NCBI RefSeq assembly: GCF_000719335.1
Contig: NZ_JOGB01000034.1
Span: 1-64,000 of the forward strand
Direction: 5' to 3'
Length of the DNA stretch: 64,000 nucleotides
Source: Streptomyces sp. NRRL S-87
Lineage (GTDB): Bacteria > Actinomycetota > Actinomycetes > Streptomycetales > Streptomycetaceae
Below are positions 33,252 through 42,400 of this stretch, one piece after another (position 1 is the first letter of the stretch; the number at the start of each line of letters is the position of its first letter). A program made the translations under genes and the position numbers. The notes below the pieces were generated by a model, which saw nothing but the letters and a program-made list of their open reading frames with translations, did no database searches and had not been told where the DNA came from.

Positions 33252-35393
33252 TCACCGTGTTTCGTCCGGTACGGCGGCACCACCGGGCGGAATTGTTGCG
33301 TCCGCGGCGCCTTCCGGCCGGGGATCCTGCGGGGCCGCCTGCTCCAGGGGGACCTGCGGCCCGGCCGCCTCGCGCAGCCACCGCCGCAGCACCCGGTGCA
33401 CCCGCTCGGCCCCGGCCGGCTCGCCGGGGGCGGACAGCTCGACGGGCCACATCAGGAAGGGACGGCCCTGTTCGCCGCCCAGGCCGCCGTGCGAGCCGAT
33501 CTGCTCCTCGAAGGCGTGCACCTCGCCGGTGTCCGGCCGGTACGCGGAATTGACCATGACGTCCGCGACGTGCGGGAACGCGTCGGCACGCCGGACCGCC
33601 TCGGCCGCGCCCGGGCCGAACGCGGCGAGCAGTGCCTCGGCGGCTCCCGGCTCGTCCAGCCGGGCCTCGGCCCCGCCGGCCGCGAGCAGCACGGACCCGC
33701 CCGCGCCGTCCCGGACGAGCAGGAAGCCGATGCCCGGATGGTCGGCGAGGGTGCGCAGCAGGGCCGGGTGGCGGCGTTGGATGCGCTGTCGGGTCAGCCG
33801 CCCGGGCACGTCCGGGAAGGAGATCAGCCCGAGGTTGCCCGAGGCCAGCACGACCGGACCGGCGCCGGCCGCCCCCTCCCCTCCGCCCGCCTCCTCCGGA
33901 TGCCCGTCCTCGTCGGGCCGGTGCAGGGCGGCCCGTACGGCGGCCCGGGCCTCGGCCCCGCTGCGCGAGCGCCGGGCCCCGCGGGGTACGGGCAGCCCGC
34001 AGCCGGCCCGGACCAGGTCCTCCAGCGTGAGCCCGTACCGGCTGCGGAAGGGCTCCCCCGGGCTCTGGCCGTGGTCGGAGAGCACCACGAACCGGTAGGG
34101 GCGCGGGGCGTGCTCGGCGACCCTCGCGAGCAGGGCGACGGCCCGGTCCAGCCGTCGCAGGACCCGCTCGGCGTCCCGGCTGTGCGGGCCCGAGTGGTGG
34201 GCGACCTCGTCGTAGGCGACGAGGTCGGCGTACACGGCGGCGCGCCCCGCGAGCAGGTCGCCGATCACCGCCGCCACCACCACGTCGCGCTCGACCACGG
34301 TGGCGAAGGCGCGGACGAAGGGGTACGCCCCGCCCCGGGACACCCTGGGCCGGTCCCCGCGCAGCCGGGCGCGCACGGACTGCCCGATCTCCCGGCCGAC
34401 CTCGGCGACCAGGGAGAGGGCGGTGCGGACCGCGTTCGCGGGGTCTGAGAAGTACGCGAAGTAGCCGGCGCGGGACCGGTTGGCGCGACCGCGCCGGGCG
34501 GCCACCGACAGCACCAGGGCCAGCTGGTCCGCCCCGCCGCTGAAGAGGTTGCCGCGGCTCGCCCCGTGGACGGTGAGCAGCCCCCCGTCGCGGGTGCGGG
34601 CGATGGCCCGGCGCTGCAGCTCTGCCGCGCTGGTGGGCCGGTTGCAGACCATGACCTCGCCGGTGTCCTTCTCGTACCAGCGGAAGGCGGGCACGTCGAA
34701 GGTCGAGCCGTGCAGGATGCCCAGCTGGCTGGCGCCGGTCTGGCTGGACCAGTCGGTGCGCCAGGGGGTCACCCGGTGGGTGCCCTCGTCGAGCCAGCGG
34801 GCCAGGGTGGGCAGCACGCCGCGCTCGACCGCCCGGCGCAGCACCTCGTGCCCGACGCCGTCGAGCTGCAGGAAGACCGTGCCCGGCGCGGACGCCGTCG
34901 GCCCCGCCGGACCGTCGCGGTGCCGCCGCCGGCGCCGGGCGGCCAACCGGTAGAGGCGGCGCCGGTAGGCGTCGTCGTCCCGGACCGCGAGGGCGGTGGA
35001 GGTGGCGGAGGCGACCGCGGACATGACGGCGGCCACGACCACGGCGGTCCGCGGATCGGCCTCGCCGCGCCCGTCGGGAACGAGATCGAGGGCGAGCAGC
35101 AGCAGGGAGCCGTTGAGGAAGAAGACCAGCAGGCCGAGGACGAGCGCGGGCACCAGCAGCAGGGCCCGTACGAGCACCGGCCAGACGAGGGCGCCCAGCA
35201 GACCGAAGGCGCCGGCTCCCCAGGCGGCGGTGAGGGCGATGCGGGTGATGCTGTCGCCGTCGTCGGACTGGAGCCGGAAGTCGGGCAGCAGGCCGGCGAG
35301 GACGAGCATGGTCAGGGTCGACACCGCCCACACGGCGGTCACCCGCAGCAGGGTCCCGCCCGCGGTCCGCCAACGCGAGTGCCTCCGCCGCAT
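33252..35393 (-). CDS. Phage-holin-like membrane domain fused to alkaline-phosphatase/type I phosphodiesterase domain
   Basis: Residues about 1-130 form a holin (YvlD-like) four-helix membrane region (VWAVSTLTMLVLAGLLPDFRL, VLVRALLLVPALVLGLLVFFLNGSLLLLAL). After a basic linker, about 165-690 is an alkaline-phosphatase-superfamily domain: metal/nucleophile region VFLQLDGVGHEVL, WRTDWSSQTGASQLGILHG, DLVAYDEVAHHSGPHS and FVVLSDHGQS. The enzyme would hydrolyse phosphoester or phosphodiester substrates on one side of the membrane. This fused architecture is found in actinomycetes under the name phage holin family protein; its biological substrate is not known. The ATG start has no overlap with neighbours. 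Confidence 0.85.
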   Translation of the reverse strand: MRRRHSRWRTAGGTLLRVTAVWAVSTLTMLVLAGLLPDFRLQSDDGDSITRIALTAAWGAGAFGLLGALVWPVLVRALLLVPALVLGLLVFFLNGSLLLLALDLVPDGRGEADPRTAVVVAAVMSAVASATSTALAVRDDDAYRRRLYRLAARRRRRHRDGPAGPTASAPGTVFLQLDGVGHEVLRRAVERGVLPTLARWLDEGTHRVTPWRTDWSSQTGASQLGILHGSTFDVPAFRWYEKDTGEVMVCNRPTSAAELQRRAIARTRDGGLLTVHGASRGNLFSGGADQLALVLSVAARRGRANRSRAGYFAYFSDPANAVRTALSLVAEVGREIGQSVRARLRGDRPRVSRGGAYPFVRAFATVVERDVVVAAVIGDLLAGRAAVYADLVAYDEVAHHSGPHSRDAERVLRRLDRAVALLARVAEHAPRPYRFVVLSDHGQSPGEPFRSRYGLTLEDLVRAGCGLPVPRGARRSRSGAEARAAVRAALHRPDEDGHPEEAGGGEGAAGAGPVVLASGNLGLISFPDVPGRLTRQRIQRRHPALLRTLADHPGIGFLLVRDGAGGSVLLAAGGAEARLDEPGAAEALLAAFGPGAAEAVRRADAFPHVADVMVNSAYRPDTGEVHAFEEQIGSHGGLGGEQGRPFLMWPVELSAPGEPAGAERVHRVLRRWLREAAGPQVPLEQAAPQDPRPEGAADATIPPGGAAVPDETR

Positions 35394-35508
35394 CCCGCAC
35401 CCCCGCTCGCCGCCACCGCTCCCCGTCAGCGTCGCACGAAGCGGTCAGAAGCGGGAGTTCCGGACGGATCGGAGCGAAGCCCCCTCGGCTCCTCGGCTCC
35501 TCGGCTCC

Positions 35509-35913
35509 TCAGCTCCCGTCGTACCCCGCCGTGGGCATCGACAGCCGCCGGTGCACCTCGGCCTTCATCGCCGAGGTGTACGTCGGCTCGGCCTGCCCGA
35601 CGGTCTCCAGCCGCACCCCGCGCCGCGCGCACTCGGCGGTGAACTCGTCGACCGACCGCAGCGCCCGCTCCAGGACGCGCCGGTTGGCCGCGACGAAGAG
35701 GTCGACCTGCCCGGCCTCGACGTCGGACCAGAGCCCGCAGTGGTCCGGGCGCAGACCGTAGAAGAAGAGCTGGCGGGTGACGACGTACCCCTGGTCGGCG
35801 GCCCAGCGGGCGCACATGGCGTGCTGACCGCGGGTGTCGACCACGAACGGGTCGGCGTCGAGCTGTTCGAGCGGGGCCAGGCTGGCGATCGCGGCCACGC
35901 GCACCTCATCCAT
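35509..35913 (-). CDS. Hypothetical protein with resolvase-like sequence pattern
   Basis: This 134-residue protein contains ARWAADQGYVVTRQLFFYG, WSDVEAGQVDLFVAANRRVLERALRSVDEFTAECARRGVRLETV. The pattern resembles the N-terminal fold of serine recombinases (regulatory half of the catalytic domain) without the catalytic Ser motif or DNA-binding domain. Related small proteins are common in Streptomyces and uncharacterised. ATG 35913 has no evident ribosome site, so a leaderless transcript or different start is possible. A GGCTCCTC tandem repeat lies at the 3' side (about 35485-35515). Confidence 0.55.
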   Translation of the reverse strand: MDEVRVAAIASLAPLEQLDADPFVVDTRGQHAMCARWAADQGYVVTRQLFFYGLRPDHCGLWSDVEAGQVDLFVAANRRVLERALRSVDEFTAECARRGVRLETVGQAEPTYTSAMKAEVHRRLSMPTAGYDGS

Positions 35914-36000
35914 GGCGCCGAACCATACTCTGATCGAGGGCATCCGAGGAGGGGGCGGTACGCGGCGAAATGCGCCCCAAACCCCAAGCCGAACCCACCC

Positions 36001-36089
36001 CGACCCGGTGTCGAACCCGTACCGACCCGGTGTCGAACCCGTACCGAGCCCGAATCGGACCCGTACCGCACCAGGAGACGAACCCGTAC
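36001..36089. repeat. 22-bp tandem repeat, degenerate
   Basis: CGACCCGGTGTCGAACCCGT (plus AC) occupies 36001-36022 and 36023-36044 exactly, followed by diverged units to about 36089 ending ACCCGTAC. It is noncoding, upstream of the glycosyltransferase gene. Confidence 0.75.
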
Positions 36090-36198
36090 CGCACCACGAG
36101 CACGAAGCCCCAGTGAAGCCCCGCCGCCCCCGTGCCCCACCCGGCATCGGAACGCCCGGTGGTGGACGCACTCCGGGCCCCCCGCATACTGACGTGCC

Positions 36199-37830
36199 AT
36201 GAGCACGTACACCTCTCCTCCGCCCGCCCCCGCCGAGCGCGTGCCGGACATCTCCGTGATCATCGCGGTCTACAACGCGATGCCCTACCTGACCGAGTGT
36301 CTGGAGTCCGTGGCGGGCCAGTCCCTGGGACTGGAGCGGATCGAGGTGATCGCCGTCGACGACGGGTCGACCGACGGCAGCGGCGCCGAGCTGGACCGCT
36401 GGGCGGCCCGGCACCCGCAGTTCCGGGTGGTGCACCAGCCCAATTCGGGCGGTCCCAGCGTGCCGCGCAACCGGGCGCTGGACCTGGCCCGCGGCCGGTA
36501 CGTGTACGTGGTCGACGCCGACGACTACATCGGCCCGGAGACCCTCGAGCGGCTCCTGCGGATGGCCGACATGCAGGGCAGCGACGTGGTGCTCGGCAAG
36601 CTGGTGGGGCTGGGCCGGGCCGTGTCCGACAAGGCGCACCGGCACGCCGAGCAGGTAGACCTGTACACCTCCGAGGTGTACCGGGCCCTGCACAGCGCCA
36701 AGCTCATCCGCCGCCAGATCCTGGAGCGCGACCGCATCCGCTACCCGGAGGACCTCTGGTTCGGCGAGGACCAGCTGTTCGTCACGGCCGCCTTCCTGGC
36801 GGCCGGGCGGATATCCGTGGTCGGCGACTACGACTGCTACTACCTGCGGCGTCGCGAGGACGGGCAGAACATCACCTCCCGGGGCCGCACCGCCCACGAG
36901 ACGGTGGAGCACATCGAGCGCGTGATGCGGATGGTCGCCGAGCGGGTCACGGACCCGGTCGGGCGCCGGCGCATGCTCGGCCGCCACTTCCGGGCGCTGC
37001 TCTCCAAGGCGCTGCGGCCGGCGGCCTGGGCGCGTCGCGACTACCCGGAGTTCGCCGCCGAGGTCTACCGGCGCGGCCGGGCGCTGTGCGAGGCGTACTG
37101 GACGCCGGACATGACGGGCGAGCTCACGCAGATCGACGCGATCCGGATGTACTGCTTCCTGGGCGGGGCCGTGGAGGCCTTCGAGCAGCTGGCGGTGTAC
37201 GACCCGGCGAAGAACCCGCCGGAGCAGCTGTCCGAGGGGGGCCGGCTGTACCGGCTGTTCCCGTACTTCCGCGATCCGGCGGTGGGGCTCCCGGACGAGC
37301 TGTACGACGTCACGGACACCGTCCGGGCCCATCACCACCTCCAGGCGATGGCCTGGAAGGACGGCCTGGTCCGGCTCACCGGGCACGCGTACCTGGAGTC
37401 GGCGGCCCCCGACGGCGTGACGGCCGGCGAGCTGCTGCTGCGCGAGCGGGCGACGGGCCGCGAGCTGTCCGTGCCGGCGGCCGCGCGGCCGACCCCGGAG
37501 CTGGCGCAGGAGGGCGCCCAGCGCGGGGTGGACCTGACGCGGGCGGGCTTCCGGGCGGACCTGGACCTGAGCCGGGTGGACGGCGGCGGACCGCTGCAGC
37601 CCGGGGTGTGGGACGCCTTCCTGACCGTCCGGGCCGCGACCGGGCTGGAGCGGACCGTGCGGCTGGGCCGCGCGCACGGGCCGGAGCTGGACAAGACCGC
37701 GCGGCGCTCGCGGGTGCTCGCGCGGGACGAGGCGGCGGGGACGGAACTGGCGGTCTCCCCGTTCTTCACGGCCAAGTTCGACAACCTGAGCTTCGAGGTG
37801 GTGCGCCGGTTCGCGCCGCCGGGCGAGTGA
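36199..37830 (+). CDS. Family 2 glycosyltransferase with C-terminal beta-rich domain
   Basis: A 543-residue cytoplasmic GT-A enzyme. Motifs: ISVIIAVYNAMPYL start, EVIAVDDGSTDGS (nucleotide-sugar Asp), the acceptor/ribose region NSGGPSVPRNRAL, and VDADDYIGPETL (metal-binding DxD). The likely catalytic acid is in LWFGEDQLFV. Residues about 390-543 form a second, probably beta-sandwich domain (GLVRLTGHAYLESAAPDG, GVWDAFLTVRAATGLERTVRLG) like that following GT2 domains of teichoic-acid-type polymerases. It may therefore act in wall-polymer or capsular glycan synthesis. No partner glycan genes are adjacent. Confidence 0.9.
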   Translation: MSTYTSPPPAPAERVPDISVIIAVYNAMPYLTECLESVAGQSLGLERIEVIAVDDGSTDGSGAELDRWAARHPQFRVVHQPNSGGPSVPRNRALDLARGRYVYVVDADDYIGPETLERLLRMADMQGSDVVLGKLVGLGRAVSDKAHRHAEQVDLYTSEVYRALHSAKLIRRQILERDRIRYPEDLWFGEDQLFVTAAFLAAGRISVVGDYDCYYLRRREDGQNITSRGRTAHETVEHIERVMRMVAERVTDPVGRRRMLGRHFRALLSKALRPAAWARRDYPEFAAEVYRRGRALCEAYWTPDMTGELTQIDAIRMYCFLGGAVEAFEQLAVYDPAKNPPEQLSEGGRLYRLFPYFRDPAVGLPDELYDVTDTVRAHHHLQAMAWKDGLVRLTGHAYLESAAPDGVTAGELLLRERATGRELSVPAAARPTPELAQEGAQRGVDLTRAGFRADLDLSRVDGGGPLQPGVWDAFLTVRAATGLERTVRLGRAHGPELDKTARRSRVLARDEAAGTELAVSPFFTAKFDNLSFEVVRRFAPPGE

Positions 37831-37936
37831 GGGCGCGCGGACGACGGCACCTCCCGCCGCCCACCGGGTGAGGACGGTCCCGACCGGGCCGGTCGGCCTA
37901 CCCTCGTAGGGGGCGGGCCGTCGCGGTCGAGGAGGG

Positions 37937-38707
37937 GTGCGCGTGCCGGTGCGGATCACGTGGTGGGGTCATGCCACCTGTACGGTCGAGGAGTCCGGCG
38001 TACGCGTGCTCACCGACCCGCTGTTCGCCGGCCGCCTCGCGCACCTGCGGCGGCGGCGCGGGGCGCTGCCGCCCCCGGAGGCGGCGGCGGCCGACGTGGC
38101 CGTCGTCTCGCACCTGCACGCCGACCACCTCCACCTGCCGTCGCTGGCGCGGCTGGCCCCCGGTACGCCGGTCCTCGTGCCGCGGGGCGCGCCCCGCGCG
38201 GTGCCGGGGCTGGCGCGGCTGGGGCACCTCGCCCTGGCCGAGCTCGGGCCGGGGGACGCGGTGCGGGTCGCGGGGTTGCGGATCCGGGCGGTCAGCGCCC
38301 TGCACGACGGGCGCCGGCTGCCGTACGGTCCGCGGCTGGCGCCGGCGCTCGGCTACGTGGTGGAGGGCGAGGACCGCACGTACTTCGCCGGGGACACCGG
38401 GCTGTTCGCGTCGATGTCCGCGGAGGTCGGCCCGGTGGACGTGGCGCTGCTGCCGGTCGGCGGCTGGGGCCCGTTCCTGGGGCCCGGACACCTGGACGCG
38501 CGGCGGGCGGCCCGGGCGCTGGCCTCGCTGGCCGCGCCGCGCCGGGCGGTACCGGTGCACTACGGCACGTACTGGCCGATCGGCCTGGACGCGGTGCGGC
38601 CGCACGAGTTCCACGCGCCGGGTGAGGAGTTCGTGCGCCATGCCGCCGAGCTGGCCCCGGAGGTGTCGGTGGCGGTGCTCGCGCACGGCGAGAGCGTGGT
38701 GGCGTGA
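37937..38707 (+). CDS. MBL-fold metal-dependent hydrolase (UlaG-like)
   Basis: This 256-residue metallo-beta-lactamase-fold protein begins ITWWGHATCTVEESGVRVLTDPLF. It has the zinc motif SHLHADHLHLP, a later FAGDTGLFASM with the bridging Asp, and a terminal VPVHYGTYWP His. It belongs to the L-ascorbate-lactonase-like / NAPE-PLD-like group; substrate unknown. The GTG start has GAGGAGGGG upstream. Its TGA overlaps the ATG of the DedA gene (TGATG), so the two are translationally coupled. Confidence 0.88.
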   Translation: MRVPVRITWWGHATCTVEESGVRVLTDPLFAGRLAHLRRRRGALPPPEAAAADVAVVSHLHADHLHLPSLARLAPGTPVLVPRGAPRAVPGLARLGHLALAELGPGDAVRVAGLRIRAVSALHDGRRLPYGPRLAPALGYVVEGEDRTYFAGDTGLFASMSAEVGPVDVALLPVGGWGPFLGPGHLDARRAARALASLAAPRRAVPVHYGTYWPIGLDAVRPHEFHAPGEEFVRHAAELAPEVSVAVLAHGESVVA

Positions 38708-39387
38708 TGGTGCCCGCGGGGGCCGGCGCGCTGCTCGTCGGAGGTCCGGTGCCCGGCGGGCTCGTGGTGCTGGGTGCGGCGGCGGGGACGGTGCCGGACG
38801 AGTCGACCCAGCAGGTGGTGGGCTACCCGGCGCTGTTCGTGCTGGTGGCGCTGGGGGCGCTGGTGCCGGTGATCCCCACCGGGGCGCTGGTGAGTTCGGC
38901 GGCGGTGGTGGCCTTCCACCACCGGACCCTTCCGGTGGGGCTGCTCCTGGTGTTCGCGGTGGCCGCCTTCGGGGCCTTCGTGGGCGACGTGGCGCTGTAC
39001 TGGCTGGGGCAGCGCGGGGTGCGCTCGCGGACCGGCTCGCGCCGGCTGTCGGCGCTGCGCGAGCGGGTGGCCCCGGAGCGGCTGGAAGCGGCGCAGCGGC
39101 AGCTGACCGAGCACGGGGTGGCGGTGCTGGTGCTGTCCCGGTTGGTCCCGGCGGGCCGCATCCCGGTGATGGCGGCCTGCCTGCTGGCCGGGATGCCGCT
39201 GCGCACGTTCGCCCGCGCCGACGCCCTGGCCTGCCTGGCCTGGGCGGCGACGTACCAGCTCATCGGCATCCTGGGCGGCTCCCTCTTCGCAGAGCCGTGG
39301 AAGGGCGTGGCACTGGCGGTGGGGCTCACGGTGCTGCTGAGCGCGGGTCCGACGGCCTGGCGGCGGCTACGTCGCCGTCCGTCCTGA
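38707..39387 (+). CDS. DedA-family membrane protein
   Basis: A 226-residue membrane protein with the DedA signature: an early amphipathic reentrant region (PALFVLVALGALVPVIPTGAL), the central FVGDVALYWLGQRGVR, and VLVLSRLVPAGRIPVMAACLLAGMPLRTF with the conserved Arg residues. It ends with a predicted pair of helices. DedA proteins contribute to membrane homeostasis and lipid-carrier recycling. The start overlaps the MBL-fold gene by one nucleotide. Functional linkage to the MBL partner is only inferred from the overlap. Confidence 0.88.
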   Translation: MVPAGAGALLVGGPVPGGLVVLGAAAGTVPDESTQQVVGYPALFVLVALGALVPVIPTGALVSSAAVVAFHHRTLPVGLLLVFAVAAFGAFVGDVALYWLGQRGVRSRTGSRRLSALRERVAPERLEAAQRQLTEHGVAVLVLSRLVPAGRIPVMAACLLAGMPLRTFARADALACLAWAATYQLIGILGGSLFAEPWKGVALAVGLTVLLSAGPTAWRRLRRRPS

Positions 39388-39445
39388 AGGCAGCTCCTCG
39401 CTCCCCGAGCGGGCAGCCACCACCACCTCCTCGACGCGGGTCCGT

Positions 39446-42400
39446 TCAGCCGGTGGTGTCGCCGTCGCGCTGCAGCACGGACAGATCCTGAAGAGCCTCG
39501 TCCAGCGGGTCGAGGTATTCGGGACGGCTGGCGGCGAGCTCCCGATAGGTGTGGATGCTCAGCTTGACCGCGGCCACGGCTTCCTCCGGCCGCCCCGCCC
39601 GGGCGAGTAGACGTCCGAGGTCCTTCAGGCTCTCCGCGAAGTGGGGAAGATAGGTGGCGGGCTTGGCCGTCGACAGCTCCCGGCTGAGTTCCACGGCCTG
39701 GGCCAGCGCCGCCTGCCCTTCTTCGTACTGCCCCAGCTCCCCGAGACTCCGGCCGAGGTCGTGCAGACTCCGCGCCAGTCCGGGCCGGTACGTGGCGGCC
39801 TCGGTCACGGACAGCTTCCGGTAGATCGCCACGGCCTCAGCGAGCGCCACCTGCCCTTCGTCGTGCCGACCCAGCTCCCCCAGACTGCGGCCGAGGTGGT
39901 GGAGGCTCTCCGCAAGGCGGGGTTCGTAGGTGGCGGGCTTGGTGGTCGACAGCTCTCGGCAGACCGAGGACTGTTCGCGCAGCGCATCGATCAGCGGGTC
40001 GAGGAAGACGTCCGGCGCGTCCGCGGCGCATTCCGCCCAGACGGTCACGGCCTCGGAGATGACGGCCAGTGCCGCTTCCTTCCGCCCGAGCCGCGTGGCC
40101 TCGGCCGCCAGTGCTCCGAGCGCCCGGGCAAGCCCGGGGCGATGCGATTCGGGCTCCTCGCGAGCGAGCTGCCGCCAGGCGATGACGTCTTCGACAGCGG
40201 CGTCGAAGACGCCGGACGGCTGGTCGGGATCGGTCAGTCGGGCGGGCCCCGGCTGTGGTGCGCGCCCGATCGCCGCGCGTCCGAGGCGGCTGGGATCTCC
40301 CGAGTAGACCGCGGCCCGCGCGCGGGACAGGACCGGATCGTCGGCAGCGATCGGGGTGAAGTCCGAGGACACGTCCGGCCCGACCTGGCTGACGAGGGCG
40401 TCGAGCACCGACCCGGTGATGGCGAGGACGAGTTCTCGGCTGCGGCCCTTCGAGTCGAGTCCTTGCTGGACGCGCCTGCGGACGGTCGCCGTCCCGAGCA
40501 TGCGAACGGCCTCGTCCACCGCGTCACCGCGTCGGTCGCCGCTACCTCCCGCGGCGTGCTCCGCTGCGATGGCCACTCCCAGGCAGACGTGCGCACGCCC
40601 GGATCGACTGCTGTTGAGGGTGGCGAGCGCATCCGACAGGCCCAGGACGATCCGCCCCGCGGACTCGGCGGTGGTGGTCGAGGGGGTCAGACCGCCCAGG
40701 AAGTCAGGGCCGGCACCCTCCGTGCCCTGGGCCACCGTGGCGTCGACACCGGCGACGCCCAGGACGTCTTCGAGCATCTGGCGGACCCGGAGTTCCGCGT
40801 CGAATACATGGTCTTGGGGAGGTTGCCGGCCAGACCCCCGCAGACCCGACCCCGGGCCTGCCACCCGTACGTCGACGGCGAGGCACAGCCGGTCACGGTC
40901 GGCAGGGCTCTCCAGCCCGCCGAGGACCACCGTCCGGGAGGTCGGCACCGGCAGGTCCCCGGGTACGGGTTCCACCCGGGGCGGTGTGCCGAGGTGCCGC
41001 GTGACGATCTGTACGAAGTCCGGGTCCCGGAGGAGCACGCTGACGGGGAGCACCTCCAGCTGGGCGACCTCCCTGAACGTGGAAGCGGCGACCAGGCCCA
41101 GGAGGAGGTCCCCGGCCGCCACGGGTGCTCCCGCCAGGCCCGCCCACTGCTCCCTGCGCTTGCTCCGGGACCGCTCACGCGCTGCCGTCGAGCTGACGAA
41201 GGCGTACCGCTCCCGGGCCGCGTCGCCCGCCGGCCGCACACTGCCGGCCACCCAGGTGCGGGCATCGCTCCGCCCGGGGAACCCGAGGACACTGCACGGC
41301 ACGGGGAGGGGGGTGCTCCTGACGATCCTGCCCCACCTGAGTGGGGTGAGAGACCCGAAGCCGGCGGCTTCACCGACGTCCTCGTCGGCCAGCAGGAGCG
41401 CGGCCGGGTGCCGGGCGTCAGGGTGCACCCACAGCGTGCTGCAGCGGATCCGTCCGTCCCCACCCGTGAGGGCGACGGACACCGGTGAGCCGCCGGCCAC
41501 GAGATGTGCCGGGACGAGGACGAGGCGCCGTGTCAGGAGGAAACCGGTACCCACCGTCGTCTGCTGTCCCGCCGATGCGGTGACCATCACCACGCGGTCG
41601 GCCGACAGCTCCGCCGGGTGGGAGGGGGATTGCTGTTCCTGCGTGACCGGGCTCACCGGATGCGGTACGACTCCGCTGGTCTCCGGCGGTTCGGTGGGGG
41701 CAGCGGCGCCGGCAGCGGCTTCGGCGAATGCCAGCGCCTCGGAGCCGACGGTCCGGTCACCGGCGTCGCTGGACGTGATCTCGGTGGCCGGGAAGTGGCC
41801 CGTCGGCCCTTGGTGCAGGGTGAGGTAGTCCCAGACGCTGCGCCTGACGAGTTCGTGGACGGCGGAGATCTCCTCGCGCAGCTGCGAGCCGACGAGGGCC
41901 TCGCGGACACCGGGCAGGAACTGGAACTCCAACCGGGTGGGGTCGATCTTCCCGGGACCGGTGTGCCACGGTTGGAACAGACCGCCCAGTACCACCTCCG
42001 CCAGGTGGGCGTTCTTCGAGTGGGGGATCATCGCCCGTCGCACCAGGGTCATGACCGGCAGGGTGAGGGGTACCGCCGACAGGTAGCCGGCCAGTTCCTG
42101 GGCCGTGGGTGACGCACCTTCCCTGAAGCGCGCCAGTACGTGCCGGGGGTCGGCGGACGCAGCTTGCCCGGGCTGATCACCCGTGGCGTCAGCCCGGACC
42201 CCTGAACCGCTGACCGTGCCCGGCTCCGCGCGCCCATCGAGCCTCAGACACGACATCCGGGTCCACCTGCTGTTGCCCACGAGCAGATGCGCCAGGCAGG
42301 AGAGCGATTCGGGGACCGCTTCCACCACGGGTACGGCGGTGATCCGGGCGAGTCGGAGTCCGCCATGGCGCCGGTATCGCCGTCGGCTGACCGGCGCCAG

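Noticed and set aside
36001-36094. Possible CRISPR array
   Set aside because: Units of 22 bp are directly tandem with no spacers and decay to one side; no cas genes nearby.
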